From Streptomyces sp. NBC_01241 (GTDB taxonomy: Bacteria > Actinomycetota > Actinomycetes > Streptomycetales > Streptomycetaceae): a DNA stretch of 64,000 bases. The notes beneath the pieces were generated by a model that saw only the letters and a program-made list of their open reading frames with translations, did no database searches and was not told where the DNA came from. Below, piece after piece: positions 24,739-33,308 of the stretch. A program made the translations under genes and the position numbers. The stretch covers positions 4,436,501 through 4,500,500 of the forward strand of contig NZ_CP108494.1 of assembly GCF_041435435.1 (NCBI RefSeq), in the 5' to 3' direction. Numbering within the stretch: the first letter of the stretch is position 1; every line of letters begins with the position of its first letter.

Positions 24739-26289
24739 ATGCCGTCGTACCTGTCCCCGGGCGTCTACGTCGAAGAGATCGAGTCCGGATCCCGGCCGAT
24801 CGAAGGGGTGGGCACCTCGGTCGCCGCCTTCGTCGGCTTCGCGCAGAAGGGCCCGTTCGACGAGCCGACGCTGATCACGAACTGGAGCCAGTTCGCCGGC
24901 ACATTCGGTGACTTCGTCGACGGCACGTACCTGGCCTCCGCCGTCTACGGGTTCTTCGCCAACGGCGGCGGCGTCTGTTACGTGGTGCGCATCGGTGACG
25001 GTACGGAGCCCCCGGCGGAGGACGGGAGCAACGGCGCCGCCGGACAACTGCCCGCCGGATCGGAGACGCAGGTCGGGCCGTACGCGGTGAAGCCCCGCCC
25101 CGGCGTGGCCGGTGACATCACCGTCGAAGTGGCCGAGGTGGAGGGGGACGATCCGCCTTCCGACGTCTTCCAGCTGATCGTGAAGCGGGACGGGCAGGTC
25201 GCGGAGACGTACCCGGGCGTCACGACCAAGCGCAGCAAGGAAAACGTCGCCACCCGGGTCAACGCCAAGTCGGAGCTCATCGAGATACGGGAGTCCGGGC
25301 GCGGCGCCGCGCCCGCCAGGCCGGAGCCGCAGACCGTCACCCTGGCCCCCGCGGCGCCCGCGTCCCCCGGAGCCGGGGCGCTGACCCCCGAGGTGTACGT
25401 CGGCGATCCCGACCGCCGGACCGGCCTCGGCGGGCTCGAAGCCGTCGAAGAGGTCACCACGATCGCCGTGCCGGACCTGATGAGCGCGTACGAACGCGGA
25501 CTGCTGGATCTGGAGTCGGTCATCGCCGTGCAGCAGGGGTTGATCAGCCACTGCGAGCTGATGGGCGACCGCGTCGCCATCCTCGACCCGCCGCCCGGAC
25601 TCAGCCCGCAGCAGATCCGCGCCTGGCGCACCGACCGCGCCAACTTCGACTCCAAATACGCCACGCTCTACTACCCCTGGATCAGGGTCGCCGACCCCTC
25701 CTCGGGGCGTGCGCAGCTCGTTCCGCCGAGCGGTCACATCGCCGGGGTCTGGGCACGCAACGACGAGTCGCGCGGCGTTCACAAGGCCCCCGCCAACGAG
25801 GTCGTACGAGGGGCGGTCGCCCTGCAGACGCAGCTGACCAAGGGCGAACACGACCTGCTCAACCCGATCGGGCTGAACTGCATCCGGTCCTTCCCCGGGC
25901 GCGGCATCCGGGTCTGGGGGGCGCGCACGCTGGCCTCGGACCCGGCCTGGCGCTACCTGAACGTCCGGCGCCTCTTCAACTACCTGGAGGAGTCGATCCT
26001 CGCCGGGACGCAGTGGGTCGTCTTCGAGCCGAACGACGACGCCCTGTGGGCCCGTATCCGGCGCACGGTCTCGGCGTTCCTGGTCAACGAGTGGCGCAAG
26101 GGAGCGCTGTTCGGGCTCACGCCGGAAGAGGCGTTCTACGTCAAGTGCGACCGTGAGACCAACCCGCCGGAAAGCATCGACGCGGGTCAGGTCATCTGCG
26201 AGATCGGGGTGGCACCGGTCAGGCCGGCCGAGTTCGTCGTCTTCCGTCTTTCCCAGCTGACCGGGGGTACCGGAGGCGTCGACGAATGA
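24739..26289 (+). CDS. CIS contractile sheath protein
   Basis: 516 residues. Starts MPSYLSPGVYVEEIESGSRP, the universal opening of phage/eCIS sheath proteins, followed by GVGTSVAAFVGFAQKGPFDE. The C-terminal subtilisin-like sheath domain includes GLNCIRSFPGRGIRVWGART and VVFEPNDDALWARIRRTVSA, where sheath subunits interlock. First gene of the structural operon; it wraps the tube and contracts to drive it. A variable insertion domain lies at about residues 90-230. Confidence 0.93.
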   Translation: MPSYLSPGVYVEEIESGSRPIEGVGTSVAAFVGFAQKGPFDEPTLITNWSQFAGTFGDFVDGTYLASAVYGFFANGGGVCYVVRIGDGTEPPAEDGSNGAAGQLPAGSETQVGPYAVKPRPGVAGDITVEVAEVEGDDPPSDVFQLIVKRDGQVAETYPGVTTKRSKENVATRVNAKSELIEIRESGRGAAPARPEPQTVTLAPAAPASPGAGALTPEVYVGDPDRRTGLGGLEAVEEVTTIAVPDLMSAYERGLLDLESVIAVQQGLISHCELMGDRVAILDPPPGLSPQQIRAWRTDRANFDSKYATLYYPWIRVADPSSGRAQLVPPSGHIAGVWARNDESRGVHKAPANEVVRGAVALQTQLTKGEHDLLNPIGLNCIRSFPGRGIRVWGARTLASDPAWRYLNVRRLFNYLEESILAGTQWVVFEPNDDALWARIRRTVSAFLVNEWRKGALFGLTPEEAFYVKCDRETNPPESIDAGQVICEIGVAPVRPAEFVVFRLSQLTGGTGGVDE

Positions 26290-26354
26290 CCGCCGGAAGC
26301 CGGGCCGAGCCGTGCGGACGAACCGTGGTCCGCTGAGCCGTAAAGGAGTCTGTT

Positions 26355-26798
26355 GTGCCACTTCCCGATCTCGACAGCACCGTCGGGGCCTCCTTCGGCC
26401 TCGAATTCGACAGCGTCGTCATCAAGCAGATCACCGAGGTCAGCGGTCTGAAGATGGAACAGGACGTCATCGAGCTGAAGCAGAACACGGCCGACGGCCG
26501 CTATGCCATCAAGAAGCTCCCGGGCCGGCCGAAGGCCGGTGAGGTGACCGTGACCCGGGGTCTCACCGAGGACAACAGCTTCGAACGGTGGATCAAGGAC
26601 TCCCGGTTCGGCCGGATGACGGCGGCCCGCCGCAACGGCGCCGTCATCGTGTACGACCACGAAGGCGTCGCCATCAAACGCTACAAACTCATCAACGCCT
26701 GGCCGAAGTCCCTGGAGATCGGCACCTTGAAGGCCGGTGACACCTCGGTCCTGACGGAAAAGCTCGCGATCACTTACGAGAGCATGGAAGTCGACTGA
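26355..26798 (+). CDS. CIS inner tube protein (T4 gp19-like)
   Basis: 147 residues, the usual tube-subunit size. Starts MPLPDLDSTVGASFGLEFDS; contains ITEVSGLKMEQDVIELKQNT and KLPGRPKAGEVTVTRGLTED, hallmarks of gp19/Hcp-fold eCIS tube proteins. Stacked hexamers form the payload channel inside the sheath. Its stop overlaps the next start by one base. Confidence 0.92.
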   Translation: MPLPDLDSTVGASFGLEFDSVVIKQITEVSGLKMEQDVIELKQNTADGRYAIKKLPGRPKAGEVTVTRGLTEDNSFERWIKDSRFGRMTAARRNGAVIVYDHEGVAIKRYKLINAWPKSLEIGTLKAGDTSVLTEKLAITYESMEVD

Positions 26799-27256
26799 TG
26801 CGACGTACGGCTCCGGCGGAGGCCCTTGAACGGCCGGACGCACACCTTCCGGCCGGCGGTACCGGACGGGCCGGCCAACAGGACACGCTCCGTACCGAGT
26901 TCGCCTTCGAGCTGCCGCGCGGGTACGTCGACGAGTCGGGCGCCGTGCACCGTACCGGAGTCATGCGGCTCGCGACCGCGCGCGACGAGCTCGTGCCGTT
27001 GCGGGACGACCGGGTGCGCGAGAACTCCGCGTACCTGTCGGTCGTACTCATCGCGAGGGTGGTCACCCGGATCGGCACGATCGACGACATCCATCCCGGC
27101 ATCATCGAGGACCTCTTCGCCTCCGACCTGGCCTTTCTGCAGGACTTCTACCGGCGGATCAACGCCGAGGGACATACCCGCGCGGCCGTCACCTGTCCGT
27201 CCTGCCAGGAGGAGTTCGCGGTGGATCTCGCCGGTGGCCGCCTGGGGGAATCGTGA
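26798..27256 (+). CDS. Phage-tail-assembly-like protein of the CIS
   Basis: 152 residues. A variable N-terminus is followed by TEFAFELPRGYVDESGAVHR and MRLATARDELVPLRDDRVRE, then a C-terminal CPSCQEEF single zinc-knuckle half-site. Comparable proteins lie directly after the tube gene in Streptomyces CIS loci and are thought to act like tail assembly chaperones. Overlaps both neighbours (1 and 4 bases). Confidence 0.7.
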   Translation: MRRTAPAEALERPDAHLPAGGTGRAGQQDTLRTEFAFELPRGYVDESGAVHRTGVMRLATARDELVPLRDDRVRENSAYLSVVLIARVVTRIGTIDDIHPGIIEDLFASDLAFLQDFYRRINAEGHTRAAVTCPSCQEEFAVDLAGGRLGES

Positions 27257-27396
27257 CGTACGCGGCCGACCTGCTCTACGAGGAGGTCGCGTACCTCGCC
27301 TACCACTTCCACTGGCCGCTCGATGAGCTGCTGGACCTGGAGCACCAGGAACGTCTGAGGTTTGTCGCACAGATCGCTCGCCTCAACGGGCAGTAG
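27253..27396 (+). CDS. DUF6760-like small CIS protein (47 aa)
   Basis: GTG start overlapping the previous stop. The product MTYAADLLYEEVAYLAYHFH then WPLDELLDLEHQERLRFVAQ is a compact helical peptide of the kind found after the assembly-protein gene in eCIS/phage tail operons. The conserved W-x-L-D/E-E-L-x-x-L-x-H pattern resembles the second reading segment of tail assembly chaperone pairs. It is under 60 codons and easily overlooked. Confidence 0.65.
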   Translation: MTYAADLLYEEVAYLAYHFHWPLDELLDLEHQERLRFVAQIARLNGQ

Positions 27397-27425
27397 CGAA
27401 GAGCGCAGGGAGGGCGGGAGAATCC

Positions 27426-29237
27426 ATGGGCCTGATGTCCTGGCTGCGCGGTGGCGGGCGAACGGGGATGAGTACGGGTACGGAGGTGGGGGCGGGGGAT
27501 GTCGCTCCGGGGTCCGTCCGGCGTCAGCGCGTCGATCTCGGCGAACTTCCCCCCATTCAGAGGGTCTTGAGCAGTCCGGATCTGGTCCTTGACCCTCGTG
27601 GATTCCACGGGGCGCTCGCCACCCGGCAGGAGACCGCGCTCGGTACGCCCCTCGGGCACCTGGTCAGTCCGGACGCACCCACGGGACTCGTGCACGGGAT
27701 CACCACCCCGGCGTCGGTGGAACGGCCTTCGCCGGTGCAGCGGTCCGTGGAGCGGGCTGTGGAATGGCCGGTTCGGAGCAGGTCCGCGCCCGTGTCCGTG
27801 CCTGCGCCTGGTCCTGTGTCCGGTCCCGTGCAGCGCACGGTTGACGGTGGCACGTCTGCGATGACGTCGGCCGGGGAGTCGGCCGCTGCGGCGACGCTGC
27901 CGGTACGCCACCTGGTCGGCGAGCAGACCTTCGTACCGGCGTCGGCCGCACCTGCGCCCACGCCTACGCCCGCGCCTGTTCAGCGGGCCGTGACGCCTCC
28001 GGTCGCGGAGCGGCCCCGGCGGGCGCCCGGTCTCGGGGCGCCCATGTCCGCCCTGCCGCCCACGGCACAGCGCCAGGCTGCGGCTCCGGAGGGGGCGGCC
28101 GGGGCGGTTCCGGCCGACCGGAGTGGGGACGACAGCGGGGTCCCTGAGACCACTGGAGCCCAGGACGCGCCCGCGACCCCCGAGCCGGTCTCCGACGCCC
28201 CTGCGCCCACCGCCCCGCTGCTCGGCGACGACCCGCTGCTACCCGCCCCGTCGGACCCCGCGCCCGCACCCGCACCCGCACCCACCTCCGGCCCGGCGGT
28301 GCAGCGGACCCCCGTCGGGCCCGGACACGCCCCTGTGCCGCCGCCACCGGCCACCGGCCCGGTTGCGCCGCTGCTCGCCGACCGGCCCCTGACGCTCCGC
28401 TCGCAGGAGCGCGGAGGAGGGACGGATGGGATGGGTGGAACAGGTGGAACAGGTGGAACAGGTGGAACAGGTGGAACAGGTGGAACAGGTGGAACAGGTG
28501 GAACAGGTGGGGCTGTCGACGTTCAGCGTTCCGTCGCGGGCGGTGGAGCGACGGCTCCGTCGGCCGGAGCGGTACCGCCGTCGCCCGATGTCGTGCCGGT
28601 GCGCTGGACATCGGCCGGAGCCGGGGCGCCGACGGCGCCGGCCACAGCGTCAGCACCGGCAGCCGCCGCTCTGCAACGTACCGTCACGCCTCCCGGGAAC
28701 GCACCGGGAACGCTCGCTCCGCCCCTTCCCGCCCTCCAGCGTCAGGCAGTCGGCGGGCCGCCGGTGCCTCGCTCGCTGCCGGTTTCCGGCAGCAGTACCA
28801 CCTCCTCCGTAACTTCCGGATCCTCCTTACCCTCCACACCCGCCGTGCCACTCGCTTCCGCCTTTCCCACGGCCGGTTCGGTCGCCGTGGCCGCGGGGGT
28901 GGCCCAGCGGATGGCGGACGGCAGTGTGGTCTTCGGGGCGGCGTCACCGCCGTACTCGCCACCCGTCGTCCAGCGCGAGACGGAGACCGCGGAACCACCG
29001 CCTCCGGAGCCGCCCCAGGAGTCCGGACCGGAACCCGTGCCCGAACCGGAGCCGGAAGCGGCGCCGGCCCCCGGACCCGCGGCCGGGGACCACGGCACAC
29101 CGGGATCCCCCGGCGGGCCCCCCGTCGTCACCGACGAGCTGGTACGCGCCCTGTACGCGCCACTCAGCAGGCTCTTCAAGGCGGATCTGCGGCTGGAACG
29201 GGAGCGAGCGGGGTTTCTCATCAACACCCGACACTGA
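27426..29237 (+). CDS. Pro/Ala/Gly-rich CIS protein with repeated xQR motifs
   Basis: 603 residues. Low complexity, Pro/Ala/Val/Gly-rich, with at least ten copies of [V/I/L/A]QR motifs (PIQRVL, PVQRSV, PVQRTV, PVQRAV, AVQRTP, DVQRSV, ALQRTV, ALQRQA, VAQRMA, VVQRET). A 72-bp tandem repeat encodes eight GGT triplets near residues 337-360. The last ~45 residues (TDELVRALYAPLSRLFKADL, then RLERERAGFLINTRH) are non-repetitive and probably the folded, conserved part that docks on the particle. Function unknown; position suggests a baseplate or cargo-adaptor role. Confidence 0.7.
   Translation: MGLMSWLRGGGRTGMSTGTEVGAGDVAPGSVRRQRVDLGELPPIQRVLSSPDLVLDPRGFHGALATRQETALGTPLGHLVSPDAPTGLVHGITTPASVERPSPVQRSVERAVEWPVRSRSAPVSVPAPGPVSGPVQRTVDGGTSAMTSAGESAAAATLPVRHLVGEQTFVPASAAPAPTPTPAPVQRAVTPPVAERPRRAPGLGAPMSALPPTAQRQAAAPEGAAGAVPADRSGDDSGVPETTGAQDAPATPEPVSDAPAPTAPLLGDDPLLPAPSDPAPAPAPAPTSGPAVQRTPVGPGHAPVPPPPATGPVAPLLADRPLTLRSQERGGGTDGMGGTGGTGGTGGTGGTGGTGGTGGTGGAVDVQRSVAGGGATAPSAGAVPPSPDVVPVRWTSAGAGAPTAPATASAPAAAALQRTVTPPGNAPGTLAPPLPALQRQAVGGPPVPRSLPVSGSSTTSSVTSGSSLPSTPAVPLASAFPTAGSVAVAAGVAQRMADGSVVFGAASPPYSPPVVQRETETAEPPPPEPPQESGPEPVPEPEPEAAPAPGPAAGDHGTPGSPGGPPVVTDELVRALYAPLSRLFKADLRLERERAGFLINTRH
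28434..28505 (+). repeat. 9-bp tandem repeat, eight perfect units, inside the Pro-rich CIS gene
   Basis: GGTGGAACA repeated eight times without a change (28434-28505), coding Gly-Gly-Thr. The unit is a multiple of three, so copy-number change keeps the frame. Perfect identity implies recent expansion. Confidence 0.9.
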
Positions 29238-29288
29238 GGAACGGCGATGAACAGCAGCGACACCACAGGGAATTGAGAGGTACGTGCC

Positions 29289-29726
29289 ATGGCCACCGCC
29301 CAGGACAACGATCCCGCCGTCAGCGTGTGCTTCGTCGTCACGATCGACGACATCGAGCTCGGGTCGTTCAACACATGTGACGGGCTGGGCTGTGAAGTGG
29401 TGCTCGAAACACGTGAGGAGGGCGGCAACAACGGGCATCTGTGGCAGCTGCCGACCCGCCTGAAGTACTCCAACGTGAAGCTGTCCAGGCCGCTGACCAA
29501 GGAGACCGAGAAGGTGGCCCGCTGGTTCGCCACCATGACGACCGGGTTCAGCCGCAAGACGGCGCACATCGAGGCGCGGACCGGGGACGGGCAGAAGGTG
29601 GCCCAGTGGGGGCTGCTGGAGGTCGTGCCCGTCCGCTGGACCGGACCCTCCTTCTCCCCCGAATCGCCCAAGGTCGCGATGGAGACGATCGAGATCGCCC
29701 ATCACGGCTATGTGATGGAGGGCTGA
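29289..29726 (+). CDS. Second CIS tube-family (gp19-like) protein
   Basis: 145 residues, MATAQDNDPAVSVCFVVTID then GSFNTCDGLGCEVVLETREE and LKYSNVKLSRPLTKETEKVA: the phage T4 gp19/tail-tube fold, second paralogue. In eCIS particles such a protein forms the tube-baseplate adaptor ring. Good spacing to an upstream GAGAGG site. Confidence 0.88.
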   Translation: MATAQDNDPAVSVCFVVTIDDIELGSFNTCDGLGCEVVLETREEGGNNGHLWQLPTRLKYSNVKLSRPLTKETEKVARWFATMTTGFSRKTAHIEARTGDGQKVAQWGLLEVVPVRWTGPSFSPESPKVAMETIEIAHHGYVMEG

Positions 29727-29731
29727 CCGCC

Positions 29732-30538
29732 GTGAGTGGTGCGGGTCCCATCGCGTTCAGCGCCGCCGGTACGTCCGGGGCGTCGGCGGGGGCGAAGGCG
29801 GGCAGGGGAGGTTCGGCCCGGCCCAAGCTGGAGCACGCCTATCTGGAGCTGCGGACGCCGCCGACCGGCGGCGGCCTCACGCCCGGCGGCCCGTGCGGAC
29901 GGATCGACTTCCAGTTCAACCCCAAGGAGCTGAGCCTCACCAAGGCGGCCTCCTGGAAGCGGAGTCCGGCCAAGGGCGCCAAGAGTTCGGGGCCGCCGGA
30001 GTACCAGGGCTCGCAGCCCAGCAAGCTCACCGTGGAGATGTTCTTCGACGCCAGCGACACCCAGGACACCCGCGTGGTGACCTCGGTGGAGCAGCTCTTC
30101 GCGTGCTGTGTGCCGACGAACGAGACCCGTCAGCAACAGCGTTCGTCGCCGCCGTGGGTCGTCTTCCACTGGGGCGGGCTGACCGGGTTCCCCGGCTACG
30201 TCAGCCAAGTGCAGGCGAAATACACCCTGTTCACCACGTCGGGTGTGCCGATCCGGGCCGTCTGCCAGGTGACGATGGAGGAGATCAGCGGCGACACCCC
30301 CGGCCAGAACCCGACCTCGGGCGCCCTCGCGGCCCGCCGGGTGCACCGGCTGGGCGCCGGGGACTCGCTGCCCTCGCTCGCCCAGCGCGAGTACGGCGAC
30401 CCGGCCGCCTGGCGGGTGATCGCGGAGGCGAACGGGATCGACGACCCGATGCGCCTGGCCCCCGGACAGCAGCTGCTGCTCCCCGCGCTCGACGAGCTGT
30501 CCCGGCTCGAAGGGACCCGGGACAGGGGGCGGTTCTGA
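29732..30538 (+). CDS. LysM-containing CIS baseplate/tube-initiator protein (Pvc7-like)
   Basis: 268 residues from GTG 29732. Gly/Ala-rich N-terminus, then GRIDFQFNPKELSLTKAASW, typical of eCIS gp53/LysM-type baseplate proteins, and a C-terminal LysM-like motif: RVHRLGAGDSLPSLAQREYG then WRVIAEANGIDDPMRLAPGQ. It links the tube to the VgrG-like hub. Overlaps the following gene (ATGA-type, stop inside start). Confidence 0.82.
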   Translation: MSGAGPIAFSAAGTSGASAGAKAGRGGSARPKLEHAYLELRTPPTGGGLTPGGPCGRIDFQFNPKELSLTKAASWKRSPAKGAKSSGPPEYQGSQPSKLTVEMFFDASDTQDTRVVTSVEQLFACCVPTNETRQQQRSSPPWVVFHWGGLTGFPGYVSQVQAKYTLFTTSGVPIRAVCQVTMEEISGDTPGQNPTSGALAARRVHRLGAGDSLPSLAQREYGDPAAWRVIAEANGIDDPMRLAPGQQLLLPALDELSRLEGTRDRGRF

Positions 30539-32541
30539 TGGCGCAGCCGGGCGTCGCGACGGCGCTGGTGGTGGAGTTCGGCGGCCGGCCACTGCCGCCG
30601 AAGTTCGTGAACACGCTGGTCGAGGGGTACGTCGACGACAGCCGGACACTCCCCGACCTGTTTCTCCTGCGCTTCCGCGACCCGGACCGGGTGCTGCTGG
30701 AACAGACCGGGCTGAAGATCGGCAGCGAGGCCCGGCTGCTGGCCCGCGCGGGCGGCGGCACGGCACCGAAACCGCTGCTGAAAGGGGTGGTCACCGCCCT
30801 GGAGGTGGAGCTCGACGACACCGGTACCTTCACCGTCGTACGCGGGCTCGACGAGTCGCACCGGCTGTTCCGGGGACGCCGGGTGGCGAGCTACCAGAAC
30901 ATGACGCTCGCCGACATCTGCGCCCAGGTGGCCCAGCGCGCCGGACTGAAGCCGGGAACGGTCGACGTGGCCGGCCCCGTACTCGAACACATCGCCCAGC
31001 CCAACGTCACGGACTGGGAGTTCGTGCGCGATCTCGCGGAGGAGGCGGGCGCGCAGGCGTACGTGGTCGACGGGCAGCTGCACATCACCCGCCCCGCGGA
31101 GGCGAGCGGCGCGCCGGACGGCTCGGCGCGGGCCGACCGGAATCCGCTGGTCCTGGAGATGGGGAGCAATCTGCTGCGCTGCCGGGCCGGGGTGTCGTCG
31201 GCGGAACAGGTCTCCGAGGTCGAGGTGCGGGGCTGGGACGTCAAGACCAAGCAGCCGCTCGTCGGGCGGGCGCCCGCGGGGAAGTCGGCGAGGCTGGATC
31301 TGGGGGTGAGCGCGGCCGAGGTGTCCGCGCCGTTCGGCGAGGCGCGTTTCGTGGTCACGGACGCGGCGTACGGGGCGCAGGCGCAGGTGGACCAGGCGGC
31401 GAAGGCCCTGGCGGAGCGGATCGCCGGATCGTTCGCCGAGCTGGAGGCGGTGATCCGGGGGAACCCGGAGGTGCGGGCGGGCAGCACGGTGGCGCTCAAC
31501 GCGGTGGGGGCGCCCTTCGAGGGGCGGTACACGGTCACGTCGTCGCGGCACGTCTTCGACCCGGTGCGCGGGTACGAGACCTGGCTCACGGTCTCCGGGC
31601 AGCAGGAGCGCTCGTTGTTCGGGCTGACCGGCGGAGGGCCGGGTTCCGGCGGGTCCGGGGCGGGGTCCGGTGGCGGGTCGCGGTGTGCCGGGCTGGTCAG
31701 CGGGACGGTCACGGACACCCACGATCCGGAGGGCTCGGGCCGGGTCAAGGTGCGGTTTCCGTGGCTGTCGGACGAGTACGCGAGCGACTGGGCGCGCACC
31801 GCGCAGTCGGGCGGGACGAGCGGCGGCGAGGCGTTCATCCCCGAGGTCGGGGACGAGGTCCTGGTGGGGTTCGAGCACGGGCACCTGGACCGTCCATACG
31901 TCCTCGCCGGTCTGTACAACGGGAAGGACCGGCCGTCACAGGGCAGCGGCGGTGGTGGCGGCGGGAGCGGGAGCGGGAGCGGCGGCGGTCAGGGCGGCGG
32001 AGTGGCCGCCGCGGTGGCCGGTGCCGTGGCCGGCGACCCGGCCGCATCGGCCGCCACCTCCGAATCCACCCCGGGAACCCCGCTGGTCGACCCGACCAGC
32101 GGTGCCGTCAACCGCCGCTCCCTCGCCTCCAAGAGCGGAAACCAGCTGGAACTCCTCGACGACGCCAACGGACCGCAGGGCGTACGCCTGCTCACCGGCG
32201 ACGGAAAACTGAAGATCGACCTCGACAGCAGAGGCACCGTGATCGTGATCAACAGCGACGGCAGCGTGCACATCGAGGCCAAGCAGCAGGTGTCCATCAA
32301 GGCGGCCCGCGGAGTCGCACTCGACGGCGGGCAGGGAACGCTCGAACTGAGCGGCGACAGCGTCACGTTGACGTCCCGCAGCGGAGTACGGGTCGATGGC
32401 GGAAACGGCGAGGTCAAGCTCACCGCCGGCGGCACGGTACACGTCCAGGGAGCCCAGGTCGCCGTCAGCGGAACGCAGCGGACCGACATCAAGGGCGGCA
32501 GCTCCCTGGCCATCAACGCGCCCCTCGTGAAGATCAATTGA
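30538..32541 (+). CDS. VgrG/gpD-gp5-like central spike protein of the CIS (Pvc8-like)
   Basis: 667 residues. An N-terminal gpD/gp27-like hub (LFLLRFRDPDRVLLEQTGLK; QNMTLADICAQVAQRAGLKP) leads to a Gly/Ser linker, the gp5 OB-fold (GTVTDTHDPEGSGRVKVRFP; EVGDEVLVGFEHGHLDRPYV) and a repetitive beta-helix needle (LKIDLDSRGTVIVINSDGSV; SIKAARGVALDGG). It forms the trimeric puncturing spike on which the PAAR protein sits. No extra effector domain at its C-terminus. Confidence 0.92.
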   Translation: MAQPGVATALVVEFGGRPLPPKFVNTLVEGYVDDSRTLPDLFLLRFRDPDRVLLEQTGLKIGSEARLLARAGGGTAPKPLLKGVVTALEVELDDTGTFTVVRGLDESHRLFRGRRVASYQNMTLADICAQVAQRAGLKPGTVDVAGPVLEHIAQPNVTDWEFVRDLAEEAGAQAYVVDGQLHITRPAEASGAPDGSARADRNPLVLEMGSNLLRCRAGVSSAEQVSEVEVRGWDVKTKQPLVGRAPAGKSARLDLGVSAAEVSAPFGEARFVVTDAAYGAQAQVDQAAKALAERIAGSFAELEAVIRGNPEVRAGSTVALNAVGAPFEGRYTVTSSRHVFDPVRGYETWLTVSGQQERSLFGLTGGGPGSGGSGAGSGGGSRCAGLVSGTVTDTHDPEGSGRVKVRFPWLSDEYASDWARTAQSGGTSGGEAFIPEVGDEVLVGFEHGHLDRPYVLAGLYNGKDRPSQGSGGGGGGSGSGSGGGQGGGVAAAVAGAVAGDPAASAATSESTPGTPLVDPTSGAVNRRSLASKSGNQLELLDDANGPQGVRLLTGDGKLKIDLDSRGTVIVINSDGSVHIEAKQQVSIKAARGVALDGGQGTLELSGDSVTLTSRSGVRVDGGNGEVKLTAGGTVHVQGAQVAVSGTQRTDIKGGSSLAINAPLVKIN

Positions 32542-32595
32542 CGGCGCGGAAGCGTCGAGCCCGCTGCGCGGGACCAATGAGAGGACCGGACTTCC

Positions 32596-32889
32596 ATGTC
32601 AGCAGCCGCGGCGCCGGCCGCACGGGTCGGGGACCCCACCGGACACCCGGGCAAGGTCGAGTCACCCGGTGTCCCGTCCGTGCTCATCGGCGGCCTCCCC
32701 GCCGCCACGGTGGGCACCCCGCACGTGTGTGCGTCGCCACCGCCCGCGGTGCACCCGCCGTCCGCGCTCGCGCCGCCCGGCAGCACCTCGGTGCTGATCG
32801 GCGGGCAGCCCGCCGCCCGCGTCGGGGACCTGGCCGCCTGCGGCTCACCCGTCGTGTCCGGTTGTCCGACGGTGCTGATCGGAGACTGA
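32596..32889 (+). CDS. PAAR-domain spike tip
   Basis: 97 residues. Contains two PAAR-like repeats with VLIGGLPAATVGTPHVCASP and VLIGGQPAARVGDLAACGSP, ending PTVLIGD. His and Cys residues suit the metal site of the pyramidal tip. Follows the VgrG-like gene by 54 bp, the universal order. Confidence 0.92.
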   Translation: MSAAAAPAARVGDPTGHPGKVESPGVPSVLIGGLPAATVGTPHVCASPPPAVHPPSALAPPGSTSVLIGGQPAARVGDLAACGSPVVSGCPTVLIGD

Positions 32890-32894
32890 GCGTC

Positions 32895-33308
32895 ATGGGC
32901 CAGCAGTTCATCGGCGCGGGCTGGGCCTTCCCACCGCGTACGGACGCCACCGGCTCCATCGCCCTGGTGCGCGGCGAGCACGAGCTGGAGGAGTCGATCC
33001 GGCTGATCCTCGCGACCTCACCGGGCGAGCGGCCCATGCGGCCGGAGTTCGGCTGCGCCATCAACGACTACGTGTTCGCTCCGGCGGACGCGGGCACGGC
33101 TGGTCAGCTCGCGTACGAGGTACGGCTGGCGCTGGACCGGTGGGAGCCCCGGATCGAGGTCACGGAGGTCGTCGTCCGCTTCGACGAGGTCGACAACGGG
33201 GTCCTGTACATCGACATCGGCTACACCGTACGGGGCGCCAACGACCCCCGGAACCTGGTCTTCCCGTTCTATGTGATCCCGCAGCACGAGGAGGGGGACG
33301 GCGCGTGA
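32895..33308 (+). CDS. GPW/gp25-like baseplate wedge protein
   Basis: 137 residues with GEHELEESIRLILATSPGER then RPEFGCAINDYVF: the canonical gp25 core (LxxR...T.GER..RPEFG). It nucleates sheath assembly on the baseplate. Start ATG 32895; the stop overlaps the next GTG (GTGA). Confidence 0.92.
   Translation: MGQQFIGAGWAFPPRTDATGSIALVRGEHELEESIRLILATSPGERPMRPEFGCAINDYVFAPADAGTAGQLAYEVRLALDRWEPRIEVTEVVVRFDEVDNGVLYIDIGYTVRGANDPRNLVFPFYVIPQHEEGDGA

Noticed and set aside
23299..26361. Long minus-strand open frame (about 1020 codons)
   Set aside because: It runs antisense to the sheath gene and in a wrong frame through the toxin gene. High GC keeps it open; it has no family motifs.
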